Source: Thermobacillus sp. ZCTH02-B1 (GTDB taxonomy: Bacteria > Bacillota > Bacilli > Paenibacillales > Paenibacillaceae). From it: a DNA stretch of 64,000 nt. Positions 50,993 to 58,956 of the stretch are shown in pieces. Where the stretch lies: the NCBI RefSeq assembly GCF_002159085.1, contig NZ_LZRU01000043.1:1-64000 (forward strand). Reading direction: 5' to 3'. Each line of letters begins with the position of its first letter. The stretch's first letter is position 1. A program made the translations under genes and the position numbers. The notes below the pieces were generated by a model, which saw only the letters and a program-made list of their open reading frames with translations, ran no database searches and was not told the DNA's origin.

Positions 50993-52171
50993 ATGATGAG
51001 CGACGCATTGCGGGACGCGATGCCGCTGGCCGAAGAGCTGATCGCGATCCGGCGGCATCTGCACCGCCATCCCGAACTGAGCCTGGAGGAAAAGGAAACC
51101 GCCGCCCTCGTCGCGCGCGAGCTCGCGAAGCTCGGCCTCGGGATCCGGACGGGCGTCGGGGGGCACGGCGTCGTCGCGGACCTGAAGGGCGCGCTGCCGG
51201 GCAAGACGGTCGCGCTCCGCGCCGATATGGACGCGCTGCCGATCCAGGAAGAGACCGGTCTCGAATTCGCGTCCGAGCGGCCCGGCGTCATGCATGCCTG
51301 CGGCCACGACGCCCATACGGCGATCCTGCTCGGCGCGGCGAAACTGCTCGCCGCGCGAGCGGACCGGCTGCGTGGAACCGTGCGCTTCATCTTCCAGCCG
51401 GCCGAAGAGATCAACGCCGGCGCGAAGGTGATGATCGCCGCCGGCGCGCTCGATGGCGTCGCGGAAATCTACGGACTGCACAATCTGCCCACGCTGCCCG
51501 CCGGCAAGGTCGCGACCTGTGCGGGGCCGATAATGGGATCGGTGGACCGGCTGGAGATTGACATCGAAGGCCGCGGCGGACATGGCGCCATCCCGGATCA
51601 ATGCATCGATCCGATCGTTTGCGCTTCCCAGATCGTGCTGGCGCTGCAGACGATCGCGAGCCGCGAGCTGTCACCCTTCGAGCCCGCGGTCGTCACGATC
51701 GGCAGCCTGAAGGCGGGCGAGGCGAACAACGTCATCCCGCACCGGGCGGAGATGACTGGCACGATCCGCACGTTCGATCCGCGCGTGAAGGCGGCGATAC
51801 CGGAGCGCGTGGAGCGGCTGGTCCGGAAGATCGCGCTCGCGCATCGCTGCCGGGCGGAGGTCCGCGTGATCGACCAGACGCCGGTGCTCGTCAACCACGC
51901 GGCGAACGCCCGCCTCGTCGAGGAGGCGGTAGACGGGACGATCGGCGCCGCGAACCGCGTCGCCGCCGTACCGACGATGGCCGGCGAGGATTTTGCGGTC
52001 TACCTCGAGCGCGTGCCGGGCTGCTTCTTCTGGCTCGGTTCGGGGCCCGCGGAGCGTGCGGAGGAGGCTTACGGCCTCCATCATCCGAAATATGTGCTGA
52101 ACGAGGATTGCATCCCGCTCGGCGCCGCACTGCTCGCCAACATTGCGGTCAGGGCGCTGGGGGGGTTCTAG
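50993..52171 (+). CDS. M20 family amidohydrolase (hippurate hydrolase/aminoacylase-like)
   Basis: A 392-aa metal-dependent amidohydrolase. Features: RRHLHRHPELSLEEKET near residue 18, LRADMDALPIQEETG near 76 (Asp), VMHACGHDAHTA near 100 (Cys/His/Asp), FQPAEEINAGAKVMI near 135 (Glu pair), PTMAGEDFAVYLERVPG near 327 and HHPKYVLNEDCIPLGAAL near 361. Such enzymes split N-acyl amino acids or N-acyl amino sugars. In this operon it may free an amino acid (such as serine) or an acyl group for the serine dehydratase, which is inference. Confidence 0.9.
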   Translation: MMSDALRDAMPLAEELIAIRRHLHRHPELSLEEKETAALVARELAKLGLGIRTGVGGHGVVADLKGALPGKTVALRADMDALPIQEETGLEFASERPGVMHACGHDAHTAILLGAAKLLAARADRLRGTVRFIFQPAEEINAGAKVMIAAGALDGVAEIYGLHNLPTLPAGKVATCAGPIMGSVDRLEIDIEGRGGHGAIPDQCIDPIVCASQIVLALQTIASRELSPFEPAVVTIGSLKAGEANNVIPHRAEMTGTIRTFDPRVKAAIPERVERLVRKIALAHRCRAEVRVIDQTPVLVNHAANARLVEEAVDGTIGAANRVAAVPTMAGEDFAVYLERVPGCFFWLGSGPAERAEEAYGLHHPKYVLNEDCIPLGAALLANIAVRALGGF

Positions 52172-52261
52172 TTCATGGCGCATTCGGCGGAAACGGCGCA
52201 TTTGACGGCGCCGTCCACCTTTTTTATGATGATGCCATCTGAACGGGGAGGCATTCAGTGC

Positions 52262-53662
52262 ATGTTTGACGTGGCGGTGCTCGGCGGCGGCCCCGCCGGA
52301 ATCGCGGCCGCGCTCGCCGCGGCGCGCGCCGGCGCGAGGACGGCCCTCGTCGAGCGCTACGGTTTTTTGGGCGGCATGTCGACGGCCGCCCTCGTGTATC
52401 CGTGGATGACGTTCCACACGGAGTCGGGCCGGCAGGTAATCCGCGGCATCGCGCAGGAGATCGTCGACCGGCTTGCCGCGCGCGGCGCCTCGCCCGGCCA
52501 TTTGCGGGACACGATCGGGTTCGTCCATACGGTGACGCCGTTCGACCCGGAAGTCTACAAGGTGCTCGCGCACGAGATGCTGAGGGAAGCGGGCGTCCGC
52601 GTGCTGCTCCACGCCTGGGCCGACGACGTCGAGACAAGCGGCGGACGGATCCGGCGGTTGACGCTCCGCGGCAAGTCCGGCCCCGTGACACTCGAGGCCC
52701 GGATGTATGTCGATGCCACGGGAGACGGCGACATCGCGTTCCGGGCCGGCGCGCCCTGGGAGCAGGGCGACCGGGAAGGGCGCGTGCAGCCGATGACGAT
52801 GAAGTTCCGGATGCGCGGCGTGGACGTCGGGGAGATCAAGGCGTACATGAAGCGGCACCCGGAGGAATTTTACGGGCGGTCGCTCATTCCGGAGCTGGAC
52901 CGGCTGCCGCTGACGGGCGTCATGGGATTCTACTCGATTTGGAAACGGGCGGCGCTGCCGATCCCGAGGGAAGGCCTCCTGTTCTTCATCGGCCCGCGCG
53001 GCGACGAGGCGCTGATCAACGTATCGCGGGTGTCCGGTCTCGATCCGACGCGCATGGAGGATCTCACGGAAGCCGAGCTCGAGGGCCGGCGGCAGGCGCT
53101 CATGCTGGAGCGGTTTTTGCGCGAATCCGTGCCGGGATTCCGCCATGCGGCGCTCGCGCAGGTCGGGACGCAGATCGGCGTCCGCGAGACGCGGCGGATC
53201 CGCGGCCTGTACATGCTGAGCGGGGAGGACGTGCTGTCGGGGCGGCGCTTCGCGGACTGCATCGCCCGAAGCGGCTATCCGATCGACATCCATGATCCGT
53301 CCGGAGCGGGCGTCACGACCGGCATGATCCGGGGCGGCGGCGCCTACGACATTCCGTACCGGTCGCTCGTTCCGCTGGGCGTGGAGAATCTGCTCCTCGC
53401 CGGCCGCTGCATCTCGGCGACGCACGAGGCTCAGGCGACCGCGCGGCTGACGCCGAGCTGCATGGCCGTCGGCCAGGCGGCGGGCGCGGCCGCGGCGATC
53501 GCGGCCAGGGAAGGGCTCGCGGCCGCGGAGGTGCCGATTCACCGATTGCAGCGGTTGCTGCTGTCGCAAGGGGCCGAGCTCGGCCTCGACGGGGAGGAAG
53601 GGATCGGCGAAGCGCCCGACGGAAAGACGGAGCGCGACGGAACGGAGCAAGCCGAAAAATAG
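52262..53662 (+). CDS. FAD-dependent oxidoreductase
   Basis: A 466-aa flavoprotein. The dinucleotide loop AVLGGGPAGIAAALAAARAG (residues 5-24) and VERYGFLGGMSTAALVYPW follow the FAD_oxidored family pattern (PF12831), also seen in proteins that act with carbohydrate clusters. YVDATGDGDIAFRAGAPWE near 162 is a second FAD-family motif and LLAGRCISATHEAQATARL near 378 a third. The last 25 residues are charged and variable. ATG at 52262 follows GGGGAGG by about 10 bases; an upstream in-frame start at 52175 gives a residue stretch without similarity. Substrate unknown. Confidence 0.87.
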   Translation: MFDVAVLGGGPAGIAAALAAARAGARTALVERYGFLGGMSTAALVYPWMTFHTESGRQVIRGIAQEIVDRLAARGASPGHLRDTIGFVHTVTPFDPEVYKVLAHEMLREAGVRVLLHAWADDVETSGGRIRRLTLRGKSGPVTLEARMYVDATGDGDIAFRAGAPWEQGDREGRVQPMTMKFRMRGVDVGEIKAYMKRHPEEFYGRSLIPELDRLPLTGVMGFYSIWKRAALPIPREGLLFFIGPRGDEALINVSRVSGLDPTRMEDLTEAELEGRRQALMLERFLRESVPGFRHAALAQVGTQIGVRETRRIRGLYMLSGEDVLSGRRFADCIARSGYPIDIHDPSGAGVTTGMIRGGGAYDIPYRSLVPLGVENLLLAGRCISATHEAQATARLTPSCMAVGQAAGAAAAIAAREGLAAAEVPIHRLQRLLLSQGAELGLDGEEGIGEAPDGKTERDGTEQAEK

Positions 53663-53674
53663 GGAGGGAAACCG

Positions 53675-54685
53675 ATGAAAGCCGTCTCCGCGAGAAACGG
53701 ACGCATTTTCGTTACGGAAATGGAGGAGCCCGAACTGGAGCCCGGACATGTGCTCATCCGCACCGAATATTCCGCGATCAGCCCGGGCACCGAAATGTCG
53801 ATGGTCCTCGGCAGCGGGGACAGGACCGTCGTTCTCGGCTACAGCGCGGTCGGGATCGTGGAACGGACGGGAGAGGGCGTGGTCGGGCTTGAGCCCGGCA
53901 GCCGCGTGGCGTGCTACGGCGCGCCCTACGTGCGCCACGCCGAGCGGCTCGCCGTGCCGTCCAATCTGACGGCGAAGGTGCCGGATCATGTCGATCCGCG
54001 GGAAGCAGCCTGCTCCGGTCTGGGAGCGATCGCGATCCACGCGCTGCGCACGGCCGGGCTGCAGTTCGGAGAATCGGTCGTCGTGGTCGGGCTCGGCATC
54101 CTCGGCAACCTGATCGCCCAGATCGCGAACGCGGCCGCCTATCGGACAGCGGGAGTGGACCTGAAGAAGGACCGGGCGGCGAGGCTGCGGGAACTCGGCG
54201 TCCCATGCGTCTACACCGATCCCGCGGTTCTGGAGCGCGATCTCGCCGATATCACCGGCGGGGCCGGGGCGGACGCGGTGCTGCTGTGCGCCTCCGGTTC
54301 GGGCGAGACGCTGATCAACCGGGCGCTCGAATGGATTCGGGACCGCGGGAAAATCGTTATCGTCGGCGACCTGACCCTGTCGTTTTCCCGCGCCGTCATG
54401 TTCGCGAAGGAGGCGCAGTTGCTCATCTCCCGCGCCGGCGGGCCGGGGCGCTACGACGCCGGATACGAGCGCGAAAACCGCGATTATCCGATCGGTTACG
54501 TGCGCTGGACCGAAGGGCGCAACGTTGCCGAATTCGTCCGCCTGCTCGCGGAGAAGCGCATCCGCGTCGCTCCCCTGATCACCCACGAAGTGCCGTTCGA
54601 GCGCGCGCCCGAGGTGTACGAGCTGTATCGTCGGGAATCGTCGGGCGTGATCGGCGCGTTGCTGTGCTACGGGGACGGGGCCTGA
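53675..54685 (+). CDS. Zinc-binding alcohol dehydrogenase (MDR family)
   Basis: A 336-aa medium-chain dehydrogenase. The N-terminal part (EPELEPGHVLIRTEYSAISP) and the Rossmann loop SVVVVGLGILGNLIAQIANA near residue 133 are clear. The catalytic zinc Cys/His set is not standard: GTEMSMVLGS replaces the usual C-G-T-D motif, and the structural zinc cysteines are absent. This resembles the BchC/sugar-dehydrogenase-like MDR branch. ATG at 53675 follows GGGAGGG. Last gene of the operon before a bidirectional terminator. Confidence 0.82.
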   Translation: MKAVSARNGRIFVTEMEEPELEPGHVLIRTEYSAISPGTEMSMVLGSGDRTVVLGYSAVGIVERTGEGVVGLEPGSRVACYGAPYVRHAERLAVPSNLTAKVPDHVDPREAACSGLGAIAIHALRTAGLQFGESVVVVGLGILGNLIAQIANAAAYRTAGVDLKKDRAARLRELGVPCVYTDPAVLERDLADITGGAGADAVLLCASGSGETLINRALEWIRDRGKIVIVGDLTLSFSRAVMFAKEAQLLISRAGGPGRYDAGYERENRDYPIGYVRWTEGRNVAEFVRLLAEKRIRVAPLITHEVPFERAPEVYELYRRESSGVIGALLCYGDGA

Positions 54686-54716
54686 CCGGATTCGCGATTG
54701 AATCGGGCAAAATGGC

Positions 54717-54745
54717 AAGCGGGGGCCGGGTTCGGACCCCCGCTT
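54717..54745. terminator. Bidirectional terminator between convergent operons
   Basis: AAGCGGGGG and CCCCCGCTT form a 9-bp stem with additional inner pairs. CCGTTTG follows on the plus strand and GCCATTTTG on the minus strand. It separates the alcohol dehydrogenase gene from nagA. A smaller hairpin (GTTCCGCC with GGCGGAAC, 54898-54918) lies farther on; no gene is seen in 54746-54983. Confidence 0.7.
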
Positions 54746-54983
54746 CCGTTTGTCGACAAAGCCGGATTTCCCGGGTTTTGCCCGTCGGAGCTGCCGCATG
54801 CACGAGGACCGGCTTTCGGCCGCGAATTTAGGTCTTCCGCCGCGGTTGTGCCTCGGTATCGCGTGCTCGGCCTGATGGCGGCCGTTAACGGAACGCTGTT
54901 CCGCCGGAGGGGCGGAACGTGCCGCCGAACCGGCTTTGACGGAATGGTTCCGCCAACGGACCGAAAAACGCCCCCCCATCGTG

Positions 54984-56156
54984 TCACAGCTCCGGTTCCC
55001 GCCCGCCGATCCAGATCCGTCGAAGCACGAGGTCCTCGTCCAGCAGCAGGACGTCCGCCCGCTTGCCGGGCCTGAGCGATCCCGTCTCGCGATCGGCGCC
55101 GATCTGGCGGGCGGGGTTGAGGCTCGCCATCCGGCTCGCCTCGGCAACGGACACGCCGACCTTCCGGACCGCGAAGCGGAACGCTTCGATCATCGTGAGC
55201 GTGCTCCCCGCGAGAATGTCCAAATCACGCAGACGGGCGAGGCCGCCGCGCATCGTGACGGACAATCCCCCGAGCTCGTACTCGCCGTCGGGCATGCCCG
55301 CGGCGGCCATCGCGTCGGTCACGAGGATGACCCCGCCGGAGCCCTTCGCGCGCAGGAGCAGTTCGACGCCTGCGGGATGGACGTGGTGTCCGTCGGCGAC
55401 GACCTCGGCCATGATCCGGTCGTCGGTCAGCACGGCGCCGACCGCTCCCGGTTCCCGGTGGTGGAAAGGGCGCATCGCGTTGAACGTGTGGACGGCGTGG
55501 CGCAATCCGCGGTCGGCGGCGAACCGGATCTCCGTCCAGGAAGCGTCCGTATGCCCACAGGCGGGCACGATCCCGAGCTCGGACAGGCGTACGATGTACT
55601 CGAGGGCGCCTTCCGTCTCGGGCGCGAGCGTCTGGATCCGGATCAGCCCGGGCCAGCGCGCCGCCCAGTCCTCCAGCCAGTCCGGGCGCGGCGGGACGAT
55701 GAAGTCGGGATTCTGCGCCCCTTTCCGCCTGACATTCACAAACGGTCCCTCGAGGTGGACGCCCAGGATCCGCGCATAGGGCATCGGCGAGGCCATGTAC
55801 CGGCTCGCGGCCTCGAGCGCCGCGTCCAGCCGCTCCTTCGAGGCGGTCAGCGTCGTGGCCAGCATGCCGGTCGTGCCGTGCCGGGCGTGGAAGCGGGTGA
55901 TCGCCTCGAAGCTCGCCTCGTCGGCGTCCATGAAGTCGCAGCCTGCTCCGCCGTGGACGTGCAGATCGATGAAACCCGGCAGCGCCCAACCGCCTTCGCC
56001 GTCCACCCTGCGCGCGGAAACCGCGTCGGGCGGCGGCTCCTCATCCGCCCTTCCCAGCGCCGCGATCCGGCCGTCCCTCATGTACAGCCACCCGGAAAAA
56101 GGTTCCCCTTCTTCGGGCACGATGCGCGCGTTTGTGATCAAAACACCGCCCTCCAT
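54984..56156 (-). CDS. nagA: N-acetylglucosamine-6-phosphate deacetylase
   Basis: A 390-aa amidohydrolase. It shows GFIDLHVHGGAGCDFMDAD (residues about 57-75), HLEGPFVNVRRKGAQN near 128, GHTDASWTEI near 190, VHTFNAMRPFHHREPG near 214 and ILVTDAMAAAGM near 271 with the catalytic Asp. It removes the acetyl group from GlcNAc-6-phosphate, giving GlcN-6-phosphate for NagB. The start at 56156 is 4 bases after the nagB stop on the same strand, so the two are one operon. The first-metal site retains HVH. Confidence 0.92.
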   Translation of the reverse strand: MEGGVLITNARIVPEEGEPFSGWLYMRDGRIAALGRADEEPPPDAVSARRVDGEGGWALPGFIDLHVHGGAGCDFMDADEASFEAITRFHARHGTTGMLATTLTASKERLDAALEAASRYMASPMPYARILGVHLEGPFVNVRRKGAQNPDFIVPPRPDWLEDWAARWPGLIRIQTLAPETEGALEYIVRLSELGIVPACGHTDASWTEIRFAADRGLRHAVHTFNAMRPFHHREPGAVGAVLTDDRIMAEVVADGHHVHPAGVELLLRAKGSGGVILVTDAMAAAGMPDGEYELGGLSVTMRGGLARLRDLDILAGSTLTMIEAFRFAVRKVGVSVAEASRMASLNPARQIGADRETGSLRPGKRADVLLLDEDLVLRRIWIGGREPEL

Positions 56157-56160
56157 GCGC

Positions 56161-56931
56161 TCACACCGTCCTTCCGCCCGGCGCCGCCGCGCCCAGTGCG
56201 GCCGGCGACAGCTTCGACGCCGCATCCCGGTCCAGCAGCACGATGAGCTGCGGATGGGTCTGCAGCAGTGAAGCGGGACAATCGGTCGTGATCGGACCCT
56301 CCAGTGCCCGCCGCACGATGTCCGCCTTGTCCGTTCCCTTGGCGATCAGCGCGATCGTCCGGGCCTTGAGGATCGTCCCAACGCCCATCGTGATCGCCCG
56401 CCGGGGCACCTCGTCCACGGAGCGGAAAAACCTCGCGTTCGCCCTCCGCGTCTCCTCCGCGAGTTCGACGACGTGCGTGCCGGTGACGAGCGCCGGTCCC
56501 GGCTCGTTGAAGCCGATGTGGCCGTTGTGCCCGATGCCGAGCAACTGCAGATCGATGCCGCCCGCTTCCTCGATCAGCGCGTCGTACCGGCGGCATTCCG
56601 CCTCGAGATCGGCGGCGTTGCCGTTCGGCAGATGGGCCCGTTCGGGCGGCAGATCGATATGGTCGAACAGGTTGCGCCGCATGTAGGCGTGATAGCTCTC
56701 CGGATGATCCTCCGGCAGGCCGACGTATTCGTCGAGATTGAAAGTGGTCGCATGGCGGAAGCTGACGAGCCCCTTCCGGTAATCGTCGATCAGGCGGCGA
56801 TAGACGCCGAGCGGCGTGCCGCCCGTCGCGAGGCCGAGCACGGCGCGGGGTTTGACGCGGAGCAAGCCTTCGATGAGATCGGCGCAGGCCTCGTCCAGTC
56901 GGGCTTCCGATGCAAACACCTGAATGTTCAA
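56161..56931 (-). CDS. nagB: Glucosamine-6-phosphate deaminase
   Basis: A 256-aa enzyme that turns GlcN-6-phosphate into fructose-6-phosphate and ammonia. Motifs: GLATGGTPLGVYRRL near residue 37, TTFNLDEYVGLP near 66, LLGIGHNGHIGFNEPG near 132 and GTHVVELAEETRRAN near 152. The start is TTG at 56931 (L-N-I-Q-V-F), the standard family beginning, with AAGGAG 11 bases upstream; a longer in-frame form to 57030 would cover the promoter and operator D. Transcription runs leftward from the promoter near 57004-57031. Confidence 0.92.
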   Translation of the reverse strand: MNIQVFASEARLDEACADLIEGLLRVKPRAVLGLATGGTPLGVYRRLIDDYRKGLVSFRHATTFNLDEYVGLPEDHPESYHAYMRRNLFDHIDLPPERAHLPNGNAADLEAECRRYDALIEEAGGIDLQLLGIGHNGHIGFNEPGPALVTGTHVVELAEETRRANARFFRSVDEVPRRAITMGVGTILKARTIALIAKGTDKADIVRRALEGPITTDCPASLLQTHPQLIVLLDRDAASKLSPAALGAAAPGGRTV

Positions 56932-56982
56932 TCCGGTACACGCTCCTTGTCTCTCATGCTGTTCATCCTCGGGAGATATCGT

Positions 56983-57011
56983 TTGACATTTCGCCCGCTT
57001 CATATTATATC
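56983..57011 (+). promoter_or_regulatory. Possible promoter of the regulator gene
   Basis: A perfect -35 TTGACA (56983-56988) is followed after 17 bases by TATATC (57006-57011). Transcription would start near 57018, upstream of operator D, so the regulator could control its own synthesis. Confidence 0.45.
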
Positions 57012-57031
57012 TTATATCATAAAATGACACA
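57004..57031 (-). promoter_or_regulatory. Promoter of nagBA
   Basis: On the minus strand, TGTGTC (57026-57031) as -35, 16-bp spacer and a perfect TATAAT (57004-57009) as -10. The -35 overlaps operator D as in the other three sites. Confidence 0.55.
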
Positions 57032-57050
57032 GTCTTTATTTTGTCTTAAA
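57022..57050. promoter_or_regulatory. Regulon operator, site D (looser copy)
   Basis: On the minus strand: TTTAAGAC, AAAATAAAGAC, then TGTGTCATT. Half-sites TAAGAC (57043-57048) and AAAGAC (57032-57037) are 11 bp apart as in sites A-C; the inverted half is GTCATT and one base farther away. It sits between the nagBA promoter and the divergent regulator gene. Confidence 0.7.
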
Positions 57051-57096
57051 TTATTTTTTCGATCAAGTTTCAAATCGCCGGAAAGGACGAGCGTTC

Positions 57097-58437
57097 ATGC
57101 AGATCAAGATCGGTGTCATCGGACATCCGGAAACCGTGAAGCGGCTGATGACGGTCATCAGGGAATTTCCGACGTTTCGCCCGGTCGTCCGCGAGATCGG
57201 CCGGGTGGAGGAAGCGCCGGAGCGCGCCGTGGAGCTGGCGGGGGAGACGGAGGTGCTGTTCGTGTTCGGCCCGGCGATGCACCGGCTCGTGAAGGAACGG
57301 GTGCACGCGTCCGTGCCGGTGGTGCAGGCGCCGCTGACGGGCGCCGCGCTGTACCGCGCGCTGTTCTCCGCGTTGAAATCGGGCCGCCTGAACGGCGGCA
57401 TCTCGGTCGACACCCTGACGAAACGGATGGTCATGCGGACGCTGCGGGACCTCGGCCTCGAGGACGTCCGCATGGCGATCTATCAGGGCCCCGCCTGGGC
57501 GTCCCCGGAGAAGCTGGTCGCCTTCCACGCGCAGCAGGCGGAAGCGGGACTGAGCACGCTCGCCGTAACCGGCGTCGCATCGGTGGCCGCGGAACTCGCC
57601 GCCCGCGGCATCGCCGCCGAGTATCTCATGCCGTCCGAGCAGGACATGGTCGTGGCGCTCGAACGGGCGCTGCTCTCGACGGAATCGCGCCGCAACAAGG
57701 AGGCGCAGATCGTCGTCGGGATGCTCGCCGTCGATGATTTCGCCGGCCTCGTGATGAAGAAGAGCAGCGAGCTCGAGGTGCAGAAGCTGAAGCTGGACAT
57801 CCACCGGATGGTGCTGAACTACGTCGAATCGCTGGACGGGTATCTTACGCAAATCGGCGAAGGCGAGTACCTGTTCTTCACGACGCGGGGCATTTTCGAA
57901 CGGGAGACCGGCGGCTACAAGACGATCTATCTCGCGAAGGACGCGAGGGCGACCCATGGCATTACGCTCAGCCTCGGCGTCGGCTTCGGCGCGTCGGCGA
58001 ACGAGGCCGGCATGCACGCGCGCGCGGCGCTCCGGAAAGCCCGGGAGGCCGGCGGCAACGCATGCTTCATCATCCGCGAGGACCAGACGCTGATCGGCCC
58101 GCTCGAGATGTCCGATCCCGTGCAGGCCGTGCTGCCGCCGACGGACGCCGAACTGATCCGCAAGGCCGAGAAGGCCGGCATGACGAGCGCGTACCTGAGC
58201 AGGCTGCTCACCCACGCGTCGAAGTCGGGCAAATGCGACTACAAGGCCCACGAGCTGGCGGAAGTGCTCGGCGTTACGGTCCGCAGCGCCCACCGGCTGC
58301 TGCAGGCCTGGACGGACAACGGGCTGGTCAAGGTCGTCGACATGGAGAAGCTGTCGAAGGGCCGCCCGCGTCAGATCTACCGTTTCACGTTCCTCGCGGG
58401 CAGGGGCGGCGACCAGACGGCGGTCCGGCAAGACTGA
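57097..58437 (+). CDS. Predicted transcriptional regulator with Rossmann-like, degenerate GGDEF-like and winged-helix parts
   Basis: A 446-aa cytosolic protein that I do not recognise by name. Residues 1-205 look like a two-part Rossmann or PrpR_N-like region (QIKIGVIGHPETVKRLM; TLAVTGVASVAAELAARGIA). Residues about 206-335 have a GGDEF-type outline: DDFAGLVMKKSSELEVQ, then IGEGEYLFFTT in place of the GGDEF loop, then LSLGVGFGASANEAGMHARA and AALRKAREAGGNACFI. The catalytic motif is lost, so diguanylate cyclase activity is unlikely. Residues about 350-435 are a winged helix: CDYKAHELAEVLGVTVRSAH, RLLQAWTDNGLVKV and KGRPRQIYRF. It is divergent from nagBA and adjoins operator D, which makes it the best candidate for binding sites A-D. 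ATG at 57097 follows GAAAGGACGAG. Confidence 0.75.
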   Translation: MQIKIGVIGHPETVKRLMTVIREFPTFRPVVREIGRVEEAPERAVELAGETEVLFVFGPAMHRLVKERVHASVPVVQAPLTGAALYRALFSALKSGRLNGGISVDTLTKRMVMRTLRDLGLEDVRMAIYQGPAWASPEKLVAFHAQQAEAGLSTLAVTGVASVAAELAARGIAAEYLMPSEQDMVVALERALLSTESRRNKEAQIVVGMLAVDDFAGLVMKKSSELEVQKLKLDIHRMVLNYVESLDGYLTQIGEGEYLFFTTRGIFERETGGYKTIYLAKDARATHGITLSLGVGFGASANEAGMHARAALRKAREAGGNACFIIREDQTLIGPLEMSDPVQAVLPPTDAELIRKAEKAGMTSAYLSRLLTHASKSGKCDYKAHELAEVLGVTVRSAHRLLQAWTDNGLVKVVDMEKLSKGRPRQIYRFTFLAGRGGDQTAVRQD

Positions 58438-58474
58438 ATCCGGACGGCCGGTCGATGCCCATCGCGGACCGGCA

Positions 58475-58504
58475 GCCGGACCGGTCCGGCCTCTTTTTTT
58501 GTTT
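58475..58504 (+). terminator. Rho-independent terminator after the regulator gene
   Basis: The 16-bp palindrome GCCGGACCGGTCCGGC (58475-58490) folds into a hairpin and is followed by CTCTTTTTTTG. Confidence 0.75.
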
Positions 58505-58507
58505 TTA

Positions 58508-58535
58508 TTAAAGACAATATATAGACTTGTCTTTT
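58508..58535. promoter_or_regulatory. Regulon operator, site C
   Basis: TTAAAGAC, AATATATAGAC, TTGTCTTTT: same layout as sites A and B, with the second half-site changed to ATAGAC and the last base to T. It overlaps the -35 of the third importer operon. Confidence 0.8.
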
Positions 58536-58556
58536 TATTCGTGAAAGAGGTAACAT
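58527..58556 (+). promoter_or_regulatory. Promoter of the third importer operon
   Basis: TTGTCT (58527-58532), 18-bp spacer, TAACAT (58551-58556). Transcription would start near 58563 and leave an untranslated leader of almost 400 bases. Confidence 0.55.
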
Positions 58557-58562
58557 AAAAGG

Positions 58563-58956
58563 GACGGTTTTTATATTTCCACCGCTTTTGATTTTTCCAC
58601 ACCCCGGGATCCCTTGATACACAAGGGTTTTTCGGTTTTTCGCGCCGCCGGACCTTCCGGTTTTGCCGGGTGGATGAAAACGCTTTATTTCACGGCGTAT
58701 TCGTCCCGGATAGAATGGATGGCGACGGCGGGTCGCAAAATCGACCGCACCGGAACAAGCCGGCGGCCCGTGCCGGCGGCTTGCGAAAACAAAACACCAA
58801 GGGGGTGCGAGGGGCGGAGACTCGGTACATGGCTGAAGGTTCGTAATTTGCCGGTAAGTCTTTTTCCATCGCACAACCACCATCACGTACCGAAATCACG
58901 TACCGAAAACACAAAACCGAAAAGGACTGAATGACGGAAAAAAGAGAGGGGAAAAC
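58563..58956 (+). other. Long untranslated leader with a cre-like site and a 13-bp tandem repeat
   Basis: No gene is seen. A cre-like site TGAAAACGCTTTAT (58675-58688, one mismatch from TGAAARCGYTTWCN) could give catabolite repression by blocking elongation. TCACGTACCGAAA is repeated in direct tandem (58883-58895, 58896-58908) about 50 bases before the start codon. The leader may hold regulatory RNA structure, but no known riboswitch was recognised. Confidence 0.5.

Noticed and set aside
51671..55147. Very long minus-strand open frame (over 1100 codons) across the amidohydrolase, FAD oxidoreductase and dehydrogenase genes
   Set aside because: It is antisense to well-supported genes, rich in Arg, Pro, Gly and His as expected from the shadow of GC-rich codons, and shows no known motif.
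58883..58908. CRISPR-like array
   Set aside because: Only two adjacent 13-bp copies without spacers; they form a simple tandem repeat.
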